A program made the position numbers and the translations under genes. Below are positions 17,336-26,237 of a stretch of DNA of 64,000 nucleotides, one piece after another (the stretch's first letter is position 1; the number at the start of each line of letters is the position of its first letter). The DNA lies in assembly GCA_024275165.1 (NCBI GenBank), contig JAJRZQ010000015.1:1-64000 (forward strand), in the 5' to 3' direction. The DNA comes from a bacterium (GTDB taxonomy: Bacteria; SAR324; XYD2-FULL-50-16). The notes beneath the pieces were generated by a model. That model had not been told where the DNA came from. It did no database searches and saw only the letters and a list, made by a program, of their open reading frames with translations.

Positions 17336-18603
17336 TTCGCTTTCTTTTAAAGGGGTTACTGAGAGACCGGCACCGGAGCTTGTTCCCCCTCTTGGTGATC
17401 TCCTTGGGGGTCGCCCTCTTGGTGTTGTTCCAGGCTTGGCTGCAAGGGGCTTTATACGGTACTTTGTCCAATCAGGCTCACTTTCGTACCGGTCATGTCA
17501 AGCTGCTGACCAGAGGGGCTTGGGCGGAAAATCAATCCTCCTCGCTTGATCTCGCCTTAAGCCAAGTTGAAACCTTAAAAAATGAACTGGCAACCAGCTA
17601 CCCCGATTTGAACTTTTTTCCCCGCTTGCGTTTTGGGGGACTATTAGATGTCCCCGACGCAAAGGGAGAAACCCGCTCCCAAAGCCCCATCTTAGGTTTT
17701 GGGTTGGAACTCTTCAACCACAAGCAAGAGATACAAGCCTTTCACCTCCAAGAAGGCTTGGCCCAAGGCCGCCTGCCTCAAGGGCCCGGCGAAATTCTCC
17801 TCACCCTGGACCTGGCAGAAAAACTCCAACTTACCTTAGGGGAAAAGGCTACCTTAATCAGCAACGACCCCAATGGGGGAATGGTGATTCATAATTTCAC
17901 CCTGGTCGGCATGGTGCGCTTTGGGATCAAACCCCTTGACCGAGCCAGTCTAATCGGAGACCTCAAGGACTTGCAACGCGCCTTGGGCATGCGGAAAGGG
18001 GCCACCGAAATCGTCGGTTTCTTTAAGGAAAAGGGGCTCAACCGCCCCCGAGCCTTAGAAATCAAACGCCATTTCAACCAAAATCATCCCTTGAGCGAGC
18101 TTTCCCCCCAGATGATCACTCTCAGCGATCAAGACGGCTTGGATACTTATCTAGATCAGATCGAGAGCTGGATGAGCTGGATCCTGATCTTTTTTATCGG
18201 ACTTTTAGGCTTTATCCTATGGAACTTAGGACTGATCAACGGCCTTCGCCGTTACCGTGAAATGGGTCTACGCCTCGCTTTGGGGGAAGAAAAAAAACAA
18301 ATCTACCAAAGCCTCTTGCTGGAGGCCCTGGTTTTGGGCTTGGTGGGCACCTTCTTAGGAACCTCAATCGGCCTTCTTCCCGCCTATTACCTGCAAGAAG
18401 TGGGACTCGATACCACAAAAATTCTTACCGGCAACCAAAACTTTATGATCCAAAATCAAGTTCACGCCAAAATTATTTTTTCCAACCTGTGGGTGGGTTT
18501 TTTCCCCGGACTGTTTGCCCCCTTCTTAGGCACCCTGATCAGCGGGCTGGGGGTATTTCGCAAAAATACGGCTCAAATCCTAAACCAACTGGAATCAATC
18601 TAA
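17332..18603 (+). CDS. FtsX/LolE-like ABC permease
   Basis: A 423-aa partner permease: membrane helix near 15-35, periplasmic domain (40-280), then three helices in a C-terminal FtsX domain (RRYREMGLRLALGEEKKQIY near 305). It is longer than its neighbour and only distantly similar. The ATGA overlap with the previous stop implies coupled translation. A LolA-like gene follows after one base. The transported molecule is not evident. Confidence 0.85.
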   Translation: MIRFLLKGLLRDRHRSLFPLLVISLGVALLVLFQAWLQGALYGTLSNQAHFRTGHVKLLTRGAWAENQSSSLDLALSQVETLKNELATSYPDLNFFPRLRFGGLLDVPDAKGETRSQSPILGFGLELFNHKQEIQAFHLQEGLAQGRLPQGPGEILLTLDLAEKLQLTLGEKATLISNDPNGGMVIHNFTLVGMVRFGIKPLDRASLIGDLKDLQRALGMRKGATEIVGFFKEKGLNRPRALEIKRHFNQNHPLSELSPQMITLSDQDGLDTYLDQIESWMSWILIFFIGLLGFILWNLGLINGLRRYREMGLRLALGEEKKQIYQSLLLEALVLGLVGTFLGTSIGLLPAYYLQEVGLDTTKILTGNQNFMIQNQVHAKIIFSNLWVGFFPGLFAPFLGTLISGLGVFRKNTAQILNQLESI

Positions 18604-18604
18604 A

Positions 18605-19252
18605 ATGAGACTCTGGGCCCTCTTGTTTTTTTTCTGCCTTACAGGCCTCCCCCTCGCAGCGGAGCCAACGGCCGCGGAAATCTTACGCCGTTTAGATCAA
18701 AACCAACTCTACCCAACCCTTTTTATTGAATCCACCATGATCATTCAGGGGCGGAAGGGGCAACGAAGACTGCGCTCACAAAGTTGGAGCCAAGGCCGGG
18801 AGAAATCCTTTATCCGCTACCTCTCCCCCCCTAGGGAAAGGGGAACCAGCATGCTGAAACTCAAAGACCAGCTCTGGCTCTACTCCCCCCAGGCAGACCG
18901 CACCATCGCCATTGCGGGCCATATGCTCCGCCAACCCATCATGGGCTCGGACTTGAGTTATGAAGACATGATGGAGCGAACCAGCTTGGTAAAAAACTAC
19001 CAGGCCACAAAGCTTGACAATGAGGTCATCCAGGGGGCCGGCTCATGGGTTTTAGAATTAAAGGCCAAACAAGCAGGCCTCGCCTACCCAAAACAACGGA
19101 TTTGGGTTGACCCCAAAAAAATCGCGGCCACCAAAGTCGAGCTTTACGGCAGCAGGGGTAAACTGCTCAAGCGCGTTACCATACAAAGTTTCATCCAAAC
19201 CCCTACAGGGTGGTACCCCTCGGACCTCACCTATAAAGATATGTTGAAATAG
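18605..19252 (+). CDS. LolA-like periplasmic carrier protein
   Basis: A 215-aa secreted protein with a signal peptide ending LPLAA (near residue 19). The body matches the LolA-like fold annotated as 'outer membrane lipoprotein-sorting protein' (PF17131-type): GRKGQRRLRSQSW, SFIRYLSPPRERGTSMLKL, and PIMGSDLSYEDMM. These proteins have an open hydrophobic half-barrel that could carry a lipid or lipoprotein. This supports a dedicated inner-to-outer membrane relay with the preceding barrel, ATPase and permeases. Confidence 0.85.
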   Translation: MRLWALLFFFCLTGLPLAAEPTAAEILRRLDQNQLYPTLFIESTMIIQGRKGQRRLRSQSWSQGREKSFIRYLSPPRERGTSMLKLKDQLWLYSPQADRTIAIAGHMLRQPIMGSDLSYEDMMERTSLVKNYQATKLDNEVIQGAGSWVLELKAKQAGLAYPKQRIWVDPKKIAATKVELYGSRGKLLKRVTIQSFIQTPTGWYPSDLTYKDMLK

Positions 19253-19437
19253 GGAAAGGGCACCCGGTTTATCCTTCACAAACTCAAGAGCGGTCTCCCT
19301 ATTCCAGCTTATCGTTTTACAAAGGGAGCCTTAAGAAAATAAAAAAATTCAATATATTTGAATAAATATATTTTACTGAAATTATAGATACCTAAAATCA
19401 ACACCCCGAATTCTTTTTTCAATCCCGTTAAAATTGG

Positions 19438-19465
19438 TTGAATTTTTACAAGCCCTTAGTATAGA
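19438..19465 (+). promoter_or_regulatory. Promoter for cytochrome c4 gene
   Basis: TTGAAT (19438-19443) and TATAGA (19460-19465) are spaced by 16 bp. A start near 19472 would leave the ATG at 19475 almost leaderless, so this site supports use of the ATG at 19538. Upstream sequence from 19320 to 19430 is A/T-rich. Confidence 0.5.
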
Positions 19466-19537
19466 ATTTTTTTCATGCAACAACTCGTAGTTTTAGCGTC
19501 TAAATTGGGCCACGAGATTACCGCCATTGAGGAAGAT

Positions 19538-20164
19538 ATGAATAAATTTTGGACTTTGCTCTGCCTAAGCCTGCTCTGTGTCATTCCAGCAAGCTTATTC
19601 GCCACCGATGGAAAGGCACTCTATCATGAAAAAACCTGTGTAACCTGTCATGGGGAAGATGGCAAATCAAAAAGCCCCCAATACCCCTACCTAGCCGGGC
19701 AAAACCAGCAGTATTTGATCAACCAATTCAAATCCATTACCGAAGGTCGCCGTACCCTCGGCAGTGCCGCGATGATGGCCAAGCACCCTTCTTTAAAAGG
19801 GTTTACGGAAAAACAAATCCTTGCCGTTACGGGCTACCTAGCCAGCTTACCCCGCCCTGCCGAGGCAATTTCAACCAACTCCAAACTCATCGCCCAGGGA
19901 AAGTCAATCTTTCGCTCCATTGGGTGCAAGCAGTGCCATGGAGAAGAGGGAAAGGGAATGCCCCCCGGCAGCCCCAAAAAATACGAGGCCTACCCCAAAC
20001 TGAATGGGCAGCATGCCACTTACATCTACAACCAACTTCAAAGTATTCTGTCTCACAAGAGAACCAACGATAACACAAAAATCATGCAAAAGCAGCTTGC
20101 CAAGGCCAAGCTGAGCGATCATGATTTAAAGGCCTTAGCCGCTTACCTAAGTCAGGTTCACTAA
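19538..20164 (+). CDS. Diheme cytochrome c4-like protein
   Basis: A 208-aa periplasmic electron carrier with two heme c sites, CVTCH at 34-38 and CKQCH at 130-134, in two similar cytochrome domains. Distal Met ligands are likely in the MMAKHP and KIMQKQ segments. I chose the ATG at 19538 (MNKFWTLLC) since it gives a clean signal peptide ending LFA and has GAGGA upstream; the in-frame ATG at 19475 would add 21 residues before it. Cytochromes c4 pass electrons to terminal oxidases. It is followed by an intrinsic terminator. Confidence 0.9.
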   Translation: MNKFWTLLCLSLLCVIPASLFATDGKALYHEKTCVTCHGEDGKSKSPQYPYLAGQNQQYLINQFKSITEGRRTLGSAAMMAKHPSLKGFTEKQILAVTGYLASLPRPAEAISTNSKLIAQGKSIFRSIGCKQCHGEEGKGMPPGSPKKYEAYPKLNGQHATYIYNQLQSILSHKRTNDNTKIMQKQLAKAKLSDHDLKALAAYLSQVH

Positions 20165-20188
20165 AAGCTGAAAAACTTCACTCTCTTC

Positions 20189-20213
20189 GGGGCCTTTAAG
20201 CCCCTTTTTTTTT
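20189..20213 (+). terminator. Intrinsic terminator after cytochrome gene
   Basis: GGGGC, loop CTTTAA, GCCCC, then nine T. The 5-bp GC stem and T-run end at 20213, just before the ATG of yhbY at 20223, leaving no room for a separate promoter between them. Confidence 0.8.
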
Positions 20214-20222
20214 ATTTGAACC

Positions 20223-20549
20223 ATGAACGATTCCACAACGCAACCCCCTCCCTTAACCCCCCTCACAGGCAAGCAACGCGCCCATTTGCGCAGCCTGGGC
20301 CACAACCTAAAGCCCCTGTTGCAAGTAGGAAAGGGCGGCTTGACGGAAAGTTTTTTCAAACAGCTTCGCCAAGCTTTAAGTCAGCATGAATTGATGAAGG
20401 TCAAACTGATTCAAAACGCGGCTCTCAGTTTGCCCGAGGCGGCAATGGAGATTGAACGGGCAACCCCCTGCCAGGTGGCGCAACAAATCGGTAAGACCTT
20501 GCTGCTCTACCTCCCCCACCCCAAAGACCCAAAAATAACTCTCCCTTGA
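20223..20549 (+). CDS. yhbY: CRS1/YhbY-family RNA-binding protein
   Basis: A 108-aa protein with a single CRM (YhbY) domain at about 15-105. The family begins with LTGKQRAHLRSLGHNLKPLL and has the conserved GKGGLTE loop. YhbY associates with pre-50S ribosomes. The reading begins 10 bp after a terminator, so read-through or a promoter within the upstream gene is required. Confidence 0.9.
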   Translation: MNDSTTQPPPLTPLTGKQRAHLRSLGHNLKPLLQVGKGGLTESFFKQLRQALSQHELMKVKLIQNAALSLPEAAMEIERATPCQVAQQIGKTLLLYLPHPKDPKITLP

Positions 20550-20597
20550 GTTGAGCCCTCTGCCTAGCCGTAAAAGCTCCGCTAAACCTGCCCTCAA

Positions 20598-21392
20598 GTG
20601 AAACCACAATGTCAGCAAATCCAGGGGAGAAAGCATTGTTGGTATGAAGGCGGCGCGGGCAAGCCCTTAATCCTGTTTCCCGGGTTTGGAGAAAGCAATA
20701 AAACTCTGCTCCAACTAGGGCGACAGCTCGCCGCAAAATACCGGGTTTTTCTTCCTGAAACCCCCGGTTTTGGGGATGAAGCCCCCCTCCCTCTGCCCGA
20801 ATACGCCTATTCAGCGCAAGTTCAACGGCTCCAGGGGTTGTTTCGCCATTGGGGGCTCCAGCGTTTTAGTTTGGGAGGGAGCTCCGCGGGCGGGCACCTG
20901 GCCTGCCTTTACGCTCTGGCCCAACCCCAGCAAATCGAGTCTTTAATCCTGCTGGCCCCGCAAGGACTAAAGACCCCCGACTCCCTGCCCTATGCCGACA
21001 AAACAGAACCAACCAACGACCTCGCCGACTTTGAGCGACTCTTGACCCAACTCTATCATCAGCCTCCAAAGCTCTCCCCTGAAGTCAAGCTGCGACAAAT
21101 CAAAAAAATTCAAGCGCGCTTTGAGCGGCTCAACCAAATTCGTAAGGTCATCCGCTCAGAAGACTTTATTGAACTCAACTCACGGTTGCCCAAGCTAGCC
21201 CAACCCACGCTCTTGCTTTGGGGCAGGCAAGATCAACGCATCCCCATTGGCCAAGCCCCCCTATGGCAAAAACAACTCCCCCATTGTACATTCCAAAGCC
21301 TAGAAAACTGCGGGCATGTACCGCAGATCGAAAAAACAACAGGAACAGCGGAACTGATTTTACGCTTCTTATCCTCTCCCCCCTCCCTCTAG
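20598..21392 (+). CDS. Alpha/beta hydrolase
   Basis: A 264-aa hydrolase. The nucleophile elbow is GGSSAGG near residue 95 (GxSxG with Ser), the acid is probably Asp in LLWGRQDQRIP near 215, and His in ENCGHVPQIE near 237 completes the triad. The oxyanion loop is FPGFGESN near 28. The start is GTG with no strong ribosome site, so the N-terminus is uncertain. Substrate unknown. Its TAG stop lies in a CTAG shared with the convergent trxC. Confidence 0.8.
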   Translation: MKPQCQQIQGRKHCWYEGGAGKPLILFPGFGESNKTLLQLGRQLAAKYRVFLPETPGFGDEAPLPLPEYAYSAQVQRLQGLFRHWGLQRFSLGGSSAGGHLACLYALAQPQQIESLILLAPQGLKTPDSLPYADKTEPTNDLADFERLLTQLYHQPPKLSPEVKLRQIKKIQARFERLNQIRKVIRSEDFIELNSRLPKLAQPTLLLWGRQDQRIPIGQAPLWQKQLPHCTFQSLENCGHVPQIEKTTGTAELILRFLSSPPSL

Positions 21393-21844
21393 GGACTTTC
21401 GTAAAGGTTTACCCCCTGCTGTAACAACCATCCCGAAAGAGAACCAAGATCAAGCACCCCGCTCATTCTCGCTTTTTCCTGACCCTGTTGAAATAAAACC
21501 AGGGTGGGAATGGACATGATGCCATATTGCCGAGCCAGTTCAGGGTCTTGCTCTGTATCAAGCTTCACAAAACGAACTTGATATTTTAATTTTTCATTGG
21601 CCTGGGCAAAAATCGGGGCCATCCTTTTACAGGGGGCGCACCAAGAAGCCCAAAAATCCACCAAAACCGGCAAATCCGTTGCTCGCAAATGGCGTTGGAA
21701 GCGATCTCCCTTTAATTCAAGCGGGTGATTGGGAAAAAGCGAGGCCTTGCATTTGCCGCATTGGGCTGCTGTACCCACTTTTTCTTTGGGCAGGCGGTTT
21801 TTCGCGTCGCAATGGGGGCAAACCAGCAAAAGGGGTTTACTCAT
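21389..21844 (-). CDS. trxC: Thioredoxin 2 (zinc-binding)
   Basis: A 151-aa thioredoxin with an N-terminal zinc ribbon (CPHC at 9-12, CGKC near 29-32) and the redox site WCAPCK near 69-74. TrxC-type proteins usually have WCGPC; here Ala replaces Gly. A cis-Pro (SIPTLVLFQQG) is present. It acts in the cytoplasm to reduce disulfides under oxidative stress. It converges on and shares the CTAG stop with the hydrolase. Confidence 0.9.
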   Translation of the reverse strand: MSKPLLLVCPHCDAKNRLPKEKVGTAAQCGKCKASLFPNHPLELKGDRFQRHLRATDLPVLVDFWASWCAPCKRMAPIFAQANEKLKYQVRFVKLDTEQDPELARQYGIMSIPTLVLFQQGQEKARMSGVLDLGSLSGWLLQQGVNLYESP

Positions 21845-21983
21845 ACAACCTCATTTAAGTTTATTCATATATTTATATCTTACTTCTTTTTTTCTAATGG
21901 GGTCAAGGTAGAACACCCTCACCTTGCTTCCATACCCCTAGGGCTATGGCCATATTGGTAAAAAATCCGGTTCGGAGTCTTTC

Positions 21984-24900
21984 TTGTCAAGGGCTTCAAC
22001 TTACTCTATTATTAAGGAACCCACGCAATACTCAGTGGCTCCCGATCTTACACCTCGAATTCAGCAACTCGTGATTTTTCGCATCCTTCCCTCTGCTTTC
22101 CGATTCCACCTGCTTTTCGGCTTGCTCTGCTGTGGATTTATTTTTTTTTCCAGCCCCGGCGAAGCCAAAGAATCAAGAAAAAACATCTTGCTGGTGCATT
22201 CTTATAACCTCGATGATCCTTGGACGGAAAAACTCCACCAAGGCACGATCACCGCTCTTAGTGAACTCGCAGAAGCGAATGTATTTATTGAGTTTCTCGA
22301 CTTCCAACATACCAAGGGAGAGGATTACCTCCAGCTTTTACAAAATCAATTTCTTCTCAAGTACGGCCACCGCAAAATCGACCTGATTATCGTCAGCGAC
22401 GATGAAGCCTTGCAATTCATTCAGGGAATCAAATCCAAGGGGGAGCCGAGTCCCGTGATTTTTATCGGGATCAATTCCCCCATCCTACCCCTGGGCCAAG
22501 AAGAAAGAAACCTCTACGACCTCACTTCCAGGCTTGATTTAAGGAGCAACCTCGAATTGGCTCTCCTGCTTTGGCCCAAAGCCAAAAATATCTCCATTTT
22601 TAGTGATCGTTCCCTGACGGGCAATCAACTGTTTTTTCAAATGCAGAGTTTGGTACCTAGCTTTAGCAAGCAAATCCATTTTGACTTTCACCGGGGGTTG
22701 AGTTTAGAGCAACTCCAGCTTGAGGTTTCCAAATTAGGGCCCGAGAGCCTGATTTACTTCCTACATCAAATTCACAATGAAGAGGGAGAACGAATCGCCA
22801 GTTTCGCGGCGATCAAATCCTTGCTCTTATCCACCAAGGCCCCCGCGGTGGCTACCTTCGACTACAGCATGGGATTGGGTTTTATTGGGGGCAAGGTCGT
22901 CAGCGCCGAAAAACTCGGGTTTGCAGGCGGAAAATTGGGTATTCAGCTGTTGCAACATCCACAAATAGCGCAACCCCATCATATCTTTATAGATCGAGAA
23001 TTAATCTTTGACCAACAGGCCCTAGATCGCTTTGCCATTGCTCCAAAACTCATCCCCAAAGGGGCGAAGTTCATTCACACAACCCCCTCCTTTTTCGAAC
23101 TCTACCCCAACGCGATCTACTGGCTCATCAGCTCAGCGGGGTTCACCCTTTTTTTTCTCTTTGCCATCTGGGCAAATTACGAACTCAAGCGACGCACAGC
23201 CAAGCAGCTCGAAGAGGCAAACGAGGAGATGTCAAAATCCATCCGGGCGCAGCAATTAGCCTGGGAAGACGCCAATCAAAGACTCGAGGTTGAACTGCGA
23301 GACCGAATCGAGGCGGAAACCGCTCTGTTTTCCAATGAAATCAAACTGAGAGGCTTTTTAGAAAGCGCCCCCGTGGGCATTGCCGTTGTCGATGAACAGG
23401 GGCAACTCGAATTTGCCAACAGCAGCCTAGAACAGCTTTTTAACTTAGATATCCATGAATCCATGGGGAAGCCCATCAACCAGCTCTTTGCCACTCCACC
23501 CGCGGCGTTTAGCCTGCAATTGGATCAGCACAATTCCCGTTCGATTTTAGAAGAGGTCTATCAACCCCACAAAGAAGGGGTTTTAACCCTCTTAACCCAC
23601 AGCAGCTTTTTACAACTCAAAGATGGCGCCCGCTCCATTCATTTTATTATTGATATTACAAAACGAAAAGAAATTGAAGACAACCTAAGGCAAGCAACGG
23701 AAAAATCCAAAGCGGCAATCGTTGCCAAGGAACAGTTTTTAGCCATGGTCAGCCATGAGATTCGCACCCCCATGAACTTGGTTTTAGGGATGACGAACCT
23801 ACTGCGGCAAACCCAAATTGATGAAGAGCAGGCCTCTTTATTAGAGGTGATTCAGCGGAGTGGAGAGAGTTTAATGATGATCATCAACGACATCTTAGAC
23901 CTCTCTAAGTTCAGCGCGGAAAACATGAAATTGGAGATTGAGCCCCTTGAGATTTCCTCCTTGATTGAAGAATGTATCCGCCTTTTTTATCACCAAGCGC
24001 AAGAAAAAGGTCTTTTTTTATTTTACCGCATTGGCGGCGGGGTACCTTTTTATGTTTTGAGCGACAAAACCCGCTTGCGCCAAATCTTGCTCAACCTGAT
24101 CGGAAACGCCATCAAATTCACCCAAAAAGGATGGGTAAAAATCTTGGTGGAAGCGCAACGAGACAAAAATCAATTCAATTTGCGAATCAAGGTGATTGAT
24201 ACGGGTATTGGCATCAGCAAGGTCGATAATGACTTGATTTTTCAAGCCTTTAATCAAGTCGATAGCTCCTCGACCCGGGAATACGGAGGAACCGGACTCG
24301 GCCTGGCGATCTGCCAAAAATTAGTCAAGCTTCTAGGGGGCGAAATTTCGGTTTCCAGCAACCCCCAACAGGGCAGCACCTTTACCTTCAGCATCCAAAG
24401 CCAGCAGGTCAGCGGCCCTCTATTGCCCCATCACCAAGTCTCTGCCGGTTACCTGCAGCAAAAAAGGGTTTTGCTCTTGACCGATAACCCAGGCTATGAA
24501 GAAATGGCCACCCAAATGCTGAAAAACTGGGGAATGCAGCCCTTAGCCTTTTGCCCTGAAGATTTATCCCAACCCCAGAGTTTAGAGCATGACTTTCACC
24601 TGCTCTTTACCCTGCCAAGTCAATCGGGAAGCAGCCTGCTCAACACTGCCCTGCAATTGCGGCAGAAAACAAAACTGGCAAAGCTGCCCCTGCTGGTATT
24701 GGAAGAGGGGTTAAAGGCCCGCTCTCTCCCCGAGAATACGGTGAGCCTGCGCCCCCCCTTAAATTGCCCGGATTTATTCCAAGCCTTGCGGCAAATTTTC
24801 AATACCAGCCTCGCAGAGGCCAAGGCCCCGGGGCAAAAAAACGCTCCCATCCTTTGGGGGGTGCGCTATCCCTGTAAGATTCTCGCGATTGATGACCACC

Positions 24901-25625
24901 CCTTAAACCTCGAACTGATCAAAAAGGTTTTGGTCAACCTCGGCTATACGCCCGTTACGGCCTCTAGCGGCATAGAAGCTTTAGAGATATTGGAACAAGA
25001 AAGCTTTGATCTGGTCTTAACGGATATTCAGATGCCGGGCATGGATGGGGTTGTTTTTGCCGAAAAGCTACGCGAGCAACTCGACCATCCCCCAGTCATT
25101 GTGGCCCTCACGGCTCGAGCCATGAAGGGAGATAAGGAAAGCTTTTTAGACTTGGGGTTTGACGATTATCTCTCCAAGCCCGTTTTACCCGGTCAACTCA
25201 AGGCGCTCTTTGAAAAATGGTATCGCCACCTCCACCCCGATAAACCGATAGTTGAACTCGATGAAACTTCCCCCTTCTGGATCGATTTAGAGGTTTTCAA
25301 CAGCCGGAAAGACCTAGGGGAGGATTTTTTCCAAAAAATCCTAGATCAATTCAATAAAGAAGCACCTGAAATTATTGATCAAATAAATGACTTCGACCCC
25401 TTGAGTCAAAGCAAAAAATTGGCAGAAATACTGCATAGCCTTGCAGGACTATGCTTTAACCTCGGTTGTCAAAAAATGGGCGAAGCAACCAGAGAGTGGG
25501 AATCCACTTGTTTGGCAGGCGAACTCACAGAGACAGCCACCTGCTCCGCTCAGCTCAACGAACTCTACCAAGGGAGCCAGCAGGCAATCAAAAAACACTT
25601 CAAAAAATCACCCCAACCCCAATGA
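21984..25625 (+). CDS. Hybrid sensor histidine kinase with periplasmic ABC-binding-like sensor, REC and HPt
   Basis: A 1213-aa inner-membrane kinase. Order: hydrophobic N-terminal segment (about 42-58), a periplasmic domain (about 65-370) resembling ABC substrate-binding proteins, a membrane helix (about 378-398), coiled coil, PAS (about 455-560), HisKA with His591 in VSHEIRTP, HATPase with DTGIGIS and GGTGLGLA, a receiver-like stretch without the phospho-acceptor (about 820-950), a good REC with Asp1014 in TDIQMP, and a C-terminal HPt with His1151 in HSLAG. The TTG at 21984 has GGAG 6 nt upstream; a GTG at 22071 is an alternative. No response regulator with an output domain is adjacent. Confidence 0.85.
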   Translation: MSRASTYSIIKEPTQYSVAPDLTPRIQQLVIFRILPSAFRFHLLFGLLCCGFIFFSSPGEAKESRKNILLVHSYNLDDPWTEKLHQGTITALSELAEANVFIEFLDFQHTKGEDYLQLLQNQFLLKYGHRKIDLIIVSDDEALQFIQGIKSKGEPSPVIFIGINSPILPLGQEERNLYDLTSRLDLRSNLELALLLWPKAKNISIFSDRSLTGNQLFFQMQSLVPSFSKQIHFDFHRGLSLEQLQLEVSKLGPESLIYFLHQIHNEEGERIASFAAIKSLLLSTKAPAVATFDYSMGLGFIGGKVVSAEKLGFAGGKLGIQLLQHPQIAQPHHIFIDRELIFDQQALDRFAIAPKLIPKGAKFIHTTPSFFELYPNAIYWLISSAGFTLFFLFAIWANYELKRRTAKQLEEANEEMSKSIRAQQLAWEDANQRLEVELRDRIEAETALFSNEIKLRGFLESAPVGIAVVDEQGQLEFANSSLEQLFNLDIHESMGKPINQLFATPPAAFSLQLDQHNSRSILEEVYQPHKEGVLTLLTHSSFLQLKDGARSIHFIIDITKRKEIEDNLRQATEKSKAAIVAKEQFLAMVSHEIRTPMNLVLGMTNLLRQTQIDEEQASLLEVIQRSGESLMMIINDILDLSKFSAENMKLEIEPLEISSLIEECIRLFYHQAQEKGLFLFYRIGGGVPFYVLSDKTRLRQILLNLIGNAIKFTQKGWVKILVEAQRDKNQFNLRIKVIDTGIGISKVDNDLIFQAFNQVDSSSTREYGGTGLGLAICQKLVKLLGGEISVSSNPQQGSTFTFSIQSQQVSGPLLPHHQVSAGYLQQKRVLLLTDNPGYEEMATQMLKNWGMQPLAFCPEDLSQPQSLEHDFHLLFTLPSQSGSSLLNTALQLRQKTKLAKLPLLVLEEGLKARSLPENTVSLRPPLNCPDLFQALRQIFNTSLAEAKAPGQKNAPILWGVRYPCKILAIDDHPLNLELIKKVLVNLGYTPVTASSGIEALEILEQESFDLVLTDIQMPGMDGVVFAEKLREQLDHPPVIVALTARAMKGDKESFLDLGFDDYLSKPVLPGQLKALFEKWYRHLHPDKPIVELDETSPFWIDLEVFNSRKDLGEDFFQKILDQFNKEAPEIIDQINDFDPLSQSKKLAEILHSLAGLCFNLGCQKMGEATREWESTCLAGELTETATCSAQLNELYQGSQQAIKKHFKKSPQPQ

Positions 25626-26086
25626 ACCTCTCTACCAAACCCAAAGTACTCGCCTTAGATATGGAGGGCACCCTGGTCAGCACTTCCAAGGGAATACAGG
25701 TCCGCCCTTACCTTTGGGAACTCTTGAGTTTTGCCTACGCCGAGTTTGAGCGGGTCGTGCTCTACACGAGGCTCTCTAAACCCGCGGCGCGCCAAATCGT
25801 AGCCTCCCTGGTACAAAACCACTTTGCCCCGCCTGTTTTTTTGCAACGATTTGAATATATTGAGGGACCGACTGAGTATAAGGATTTACTCGCTATTTCG
25901 GAAGTCGATTGGACCGAAGTCCTCATTGTAGACGACAACCCAACCAACGCGGTACCAGAACAGCAAAGTCAATGGCTTACCCTGCCCAGCTTCACCCCCT
26001 ATGCAGGGGCTCTAGGTCAGGCAGAACCAGATACCGCTTTATTAAAAATGATCGAGTTATTGAAAAATAAACTCAAGCAAGCCTAG
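25622..26086 (+). CDS. FCP/NLI-type HAD phosphatase-like protein
   Basis: A 154-aa protein starting at the ATG that overlaps the kinase stop (ATGA). Motif I is DMEGTL near residues 14-19, where the FCP family has DLDETL; the nucleophile Asp remains but the second acid is Glu. Motif II is near VVLYTRLSKP, and motif III/IV is VLIVDDNP near 100. Bacterial NIF/FCP-like HADs dephosphorylate proteins or small molecules. Coupling to the sensor kinase suggests a related function, which is inference. Confidence 0.7.
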   Translation: MNLSTKPKVLALDMEGTLVSTSKGIQVRPYLWELLSFAYAEFERVVLYTRLSKPAARQIVASLVQNHFAPPVFLQRFEYIEGPTEYKDLLAISEVDWTEVLIVDDNPTNAVPEQQSQWLTLPSFTPYAGALGQAEPDTALLKMIELLKNKLKQA

Positions 26087-26143
26087 GCATTTCACCCTAA
26101 TTTGCAAGTTACTGTTTTTTAGCGTGCTTTTTACAAAAACTGC

Positions 26144-26152
26144 TGTTATAAT
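26144..26152 (+). promoter_or_regulatory. Extended -10 promoter for TPR gene
   Basis: TGTTATAAT forms an extended -10 element (TGnTATAAT). No good -35 lies 16-18 bp upstream, as expected for this promoter type. The ATG of the TPR gene is 86 bp downstream. Confidence 0.5.
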
Positions 26153-26237
26153 TCGTCCAATATGATAAGAGGCATGCCTACGCCTTCAAACAGGCTAGAG
26201 CATCCCCTCAGCATAATGACCCTTCACCGCTAATGAT

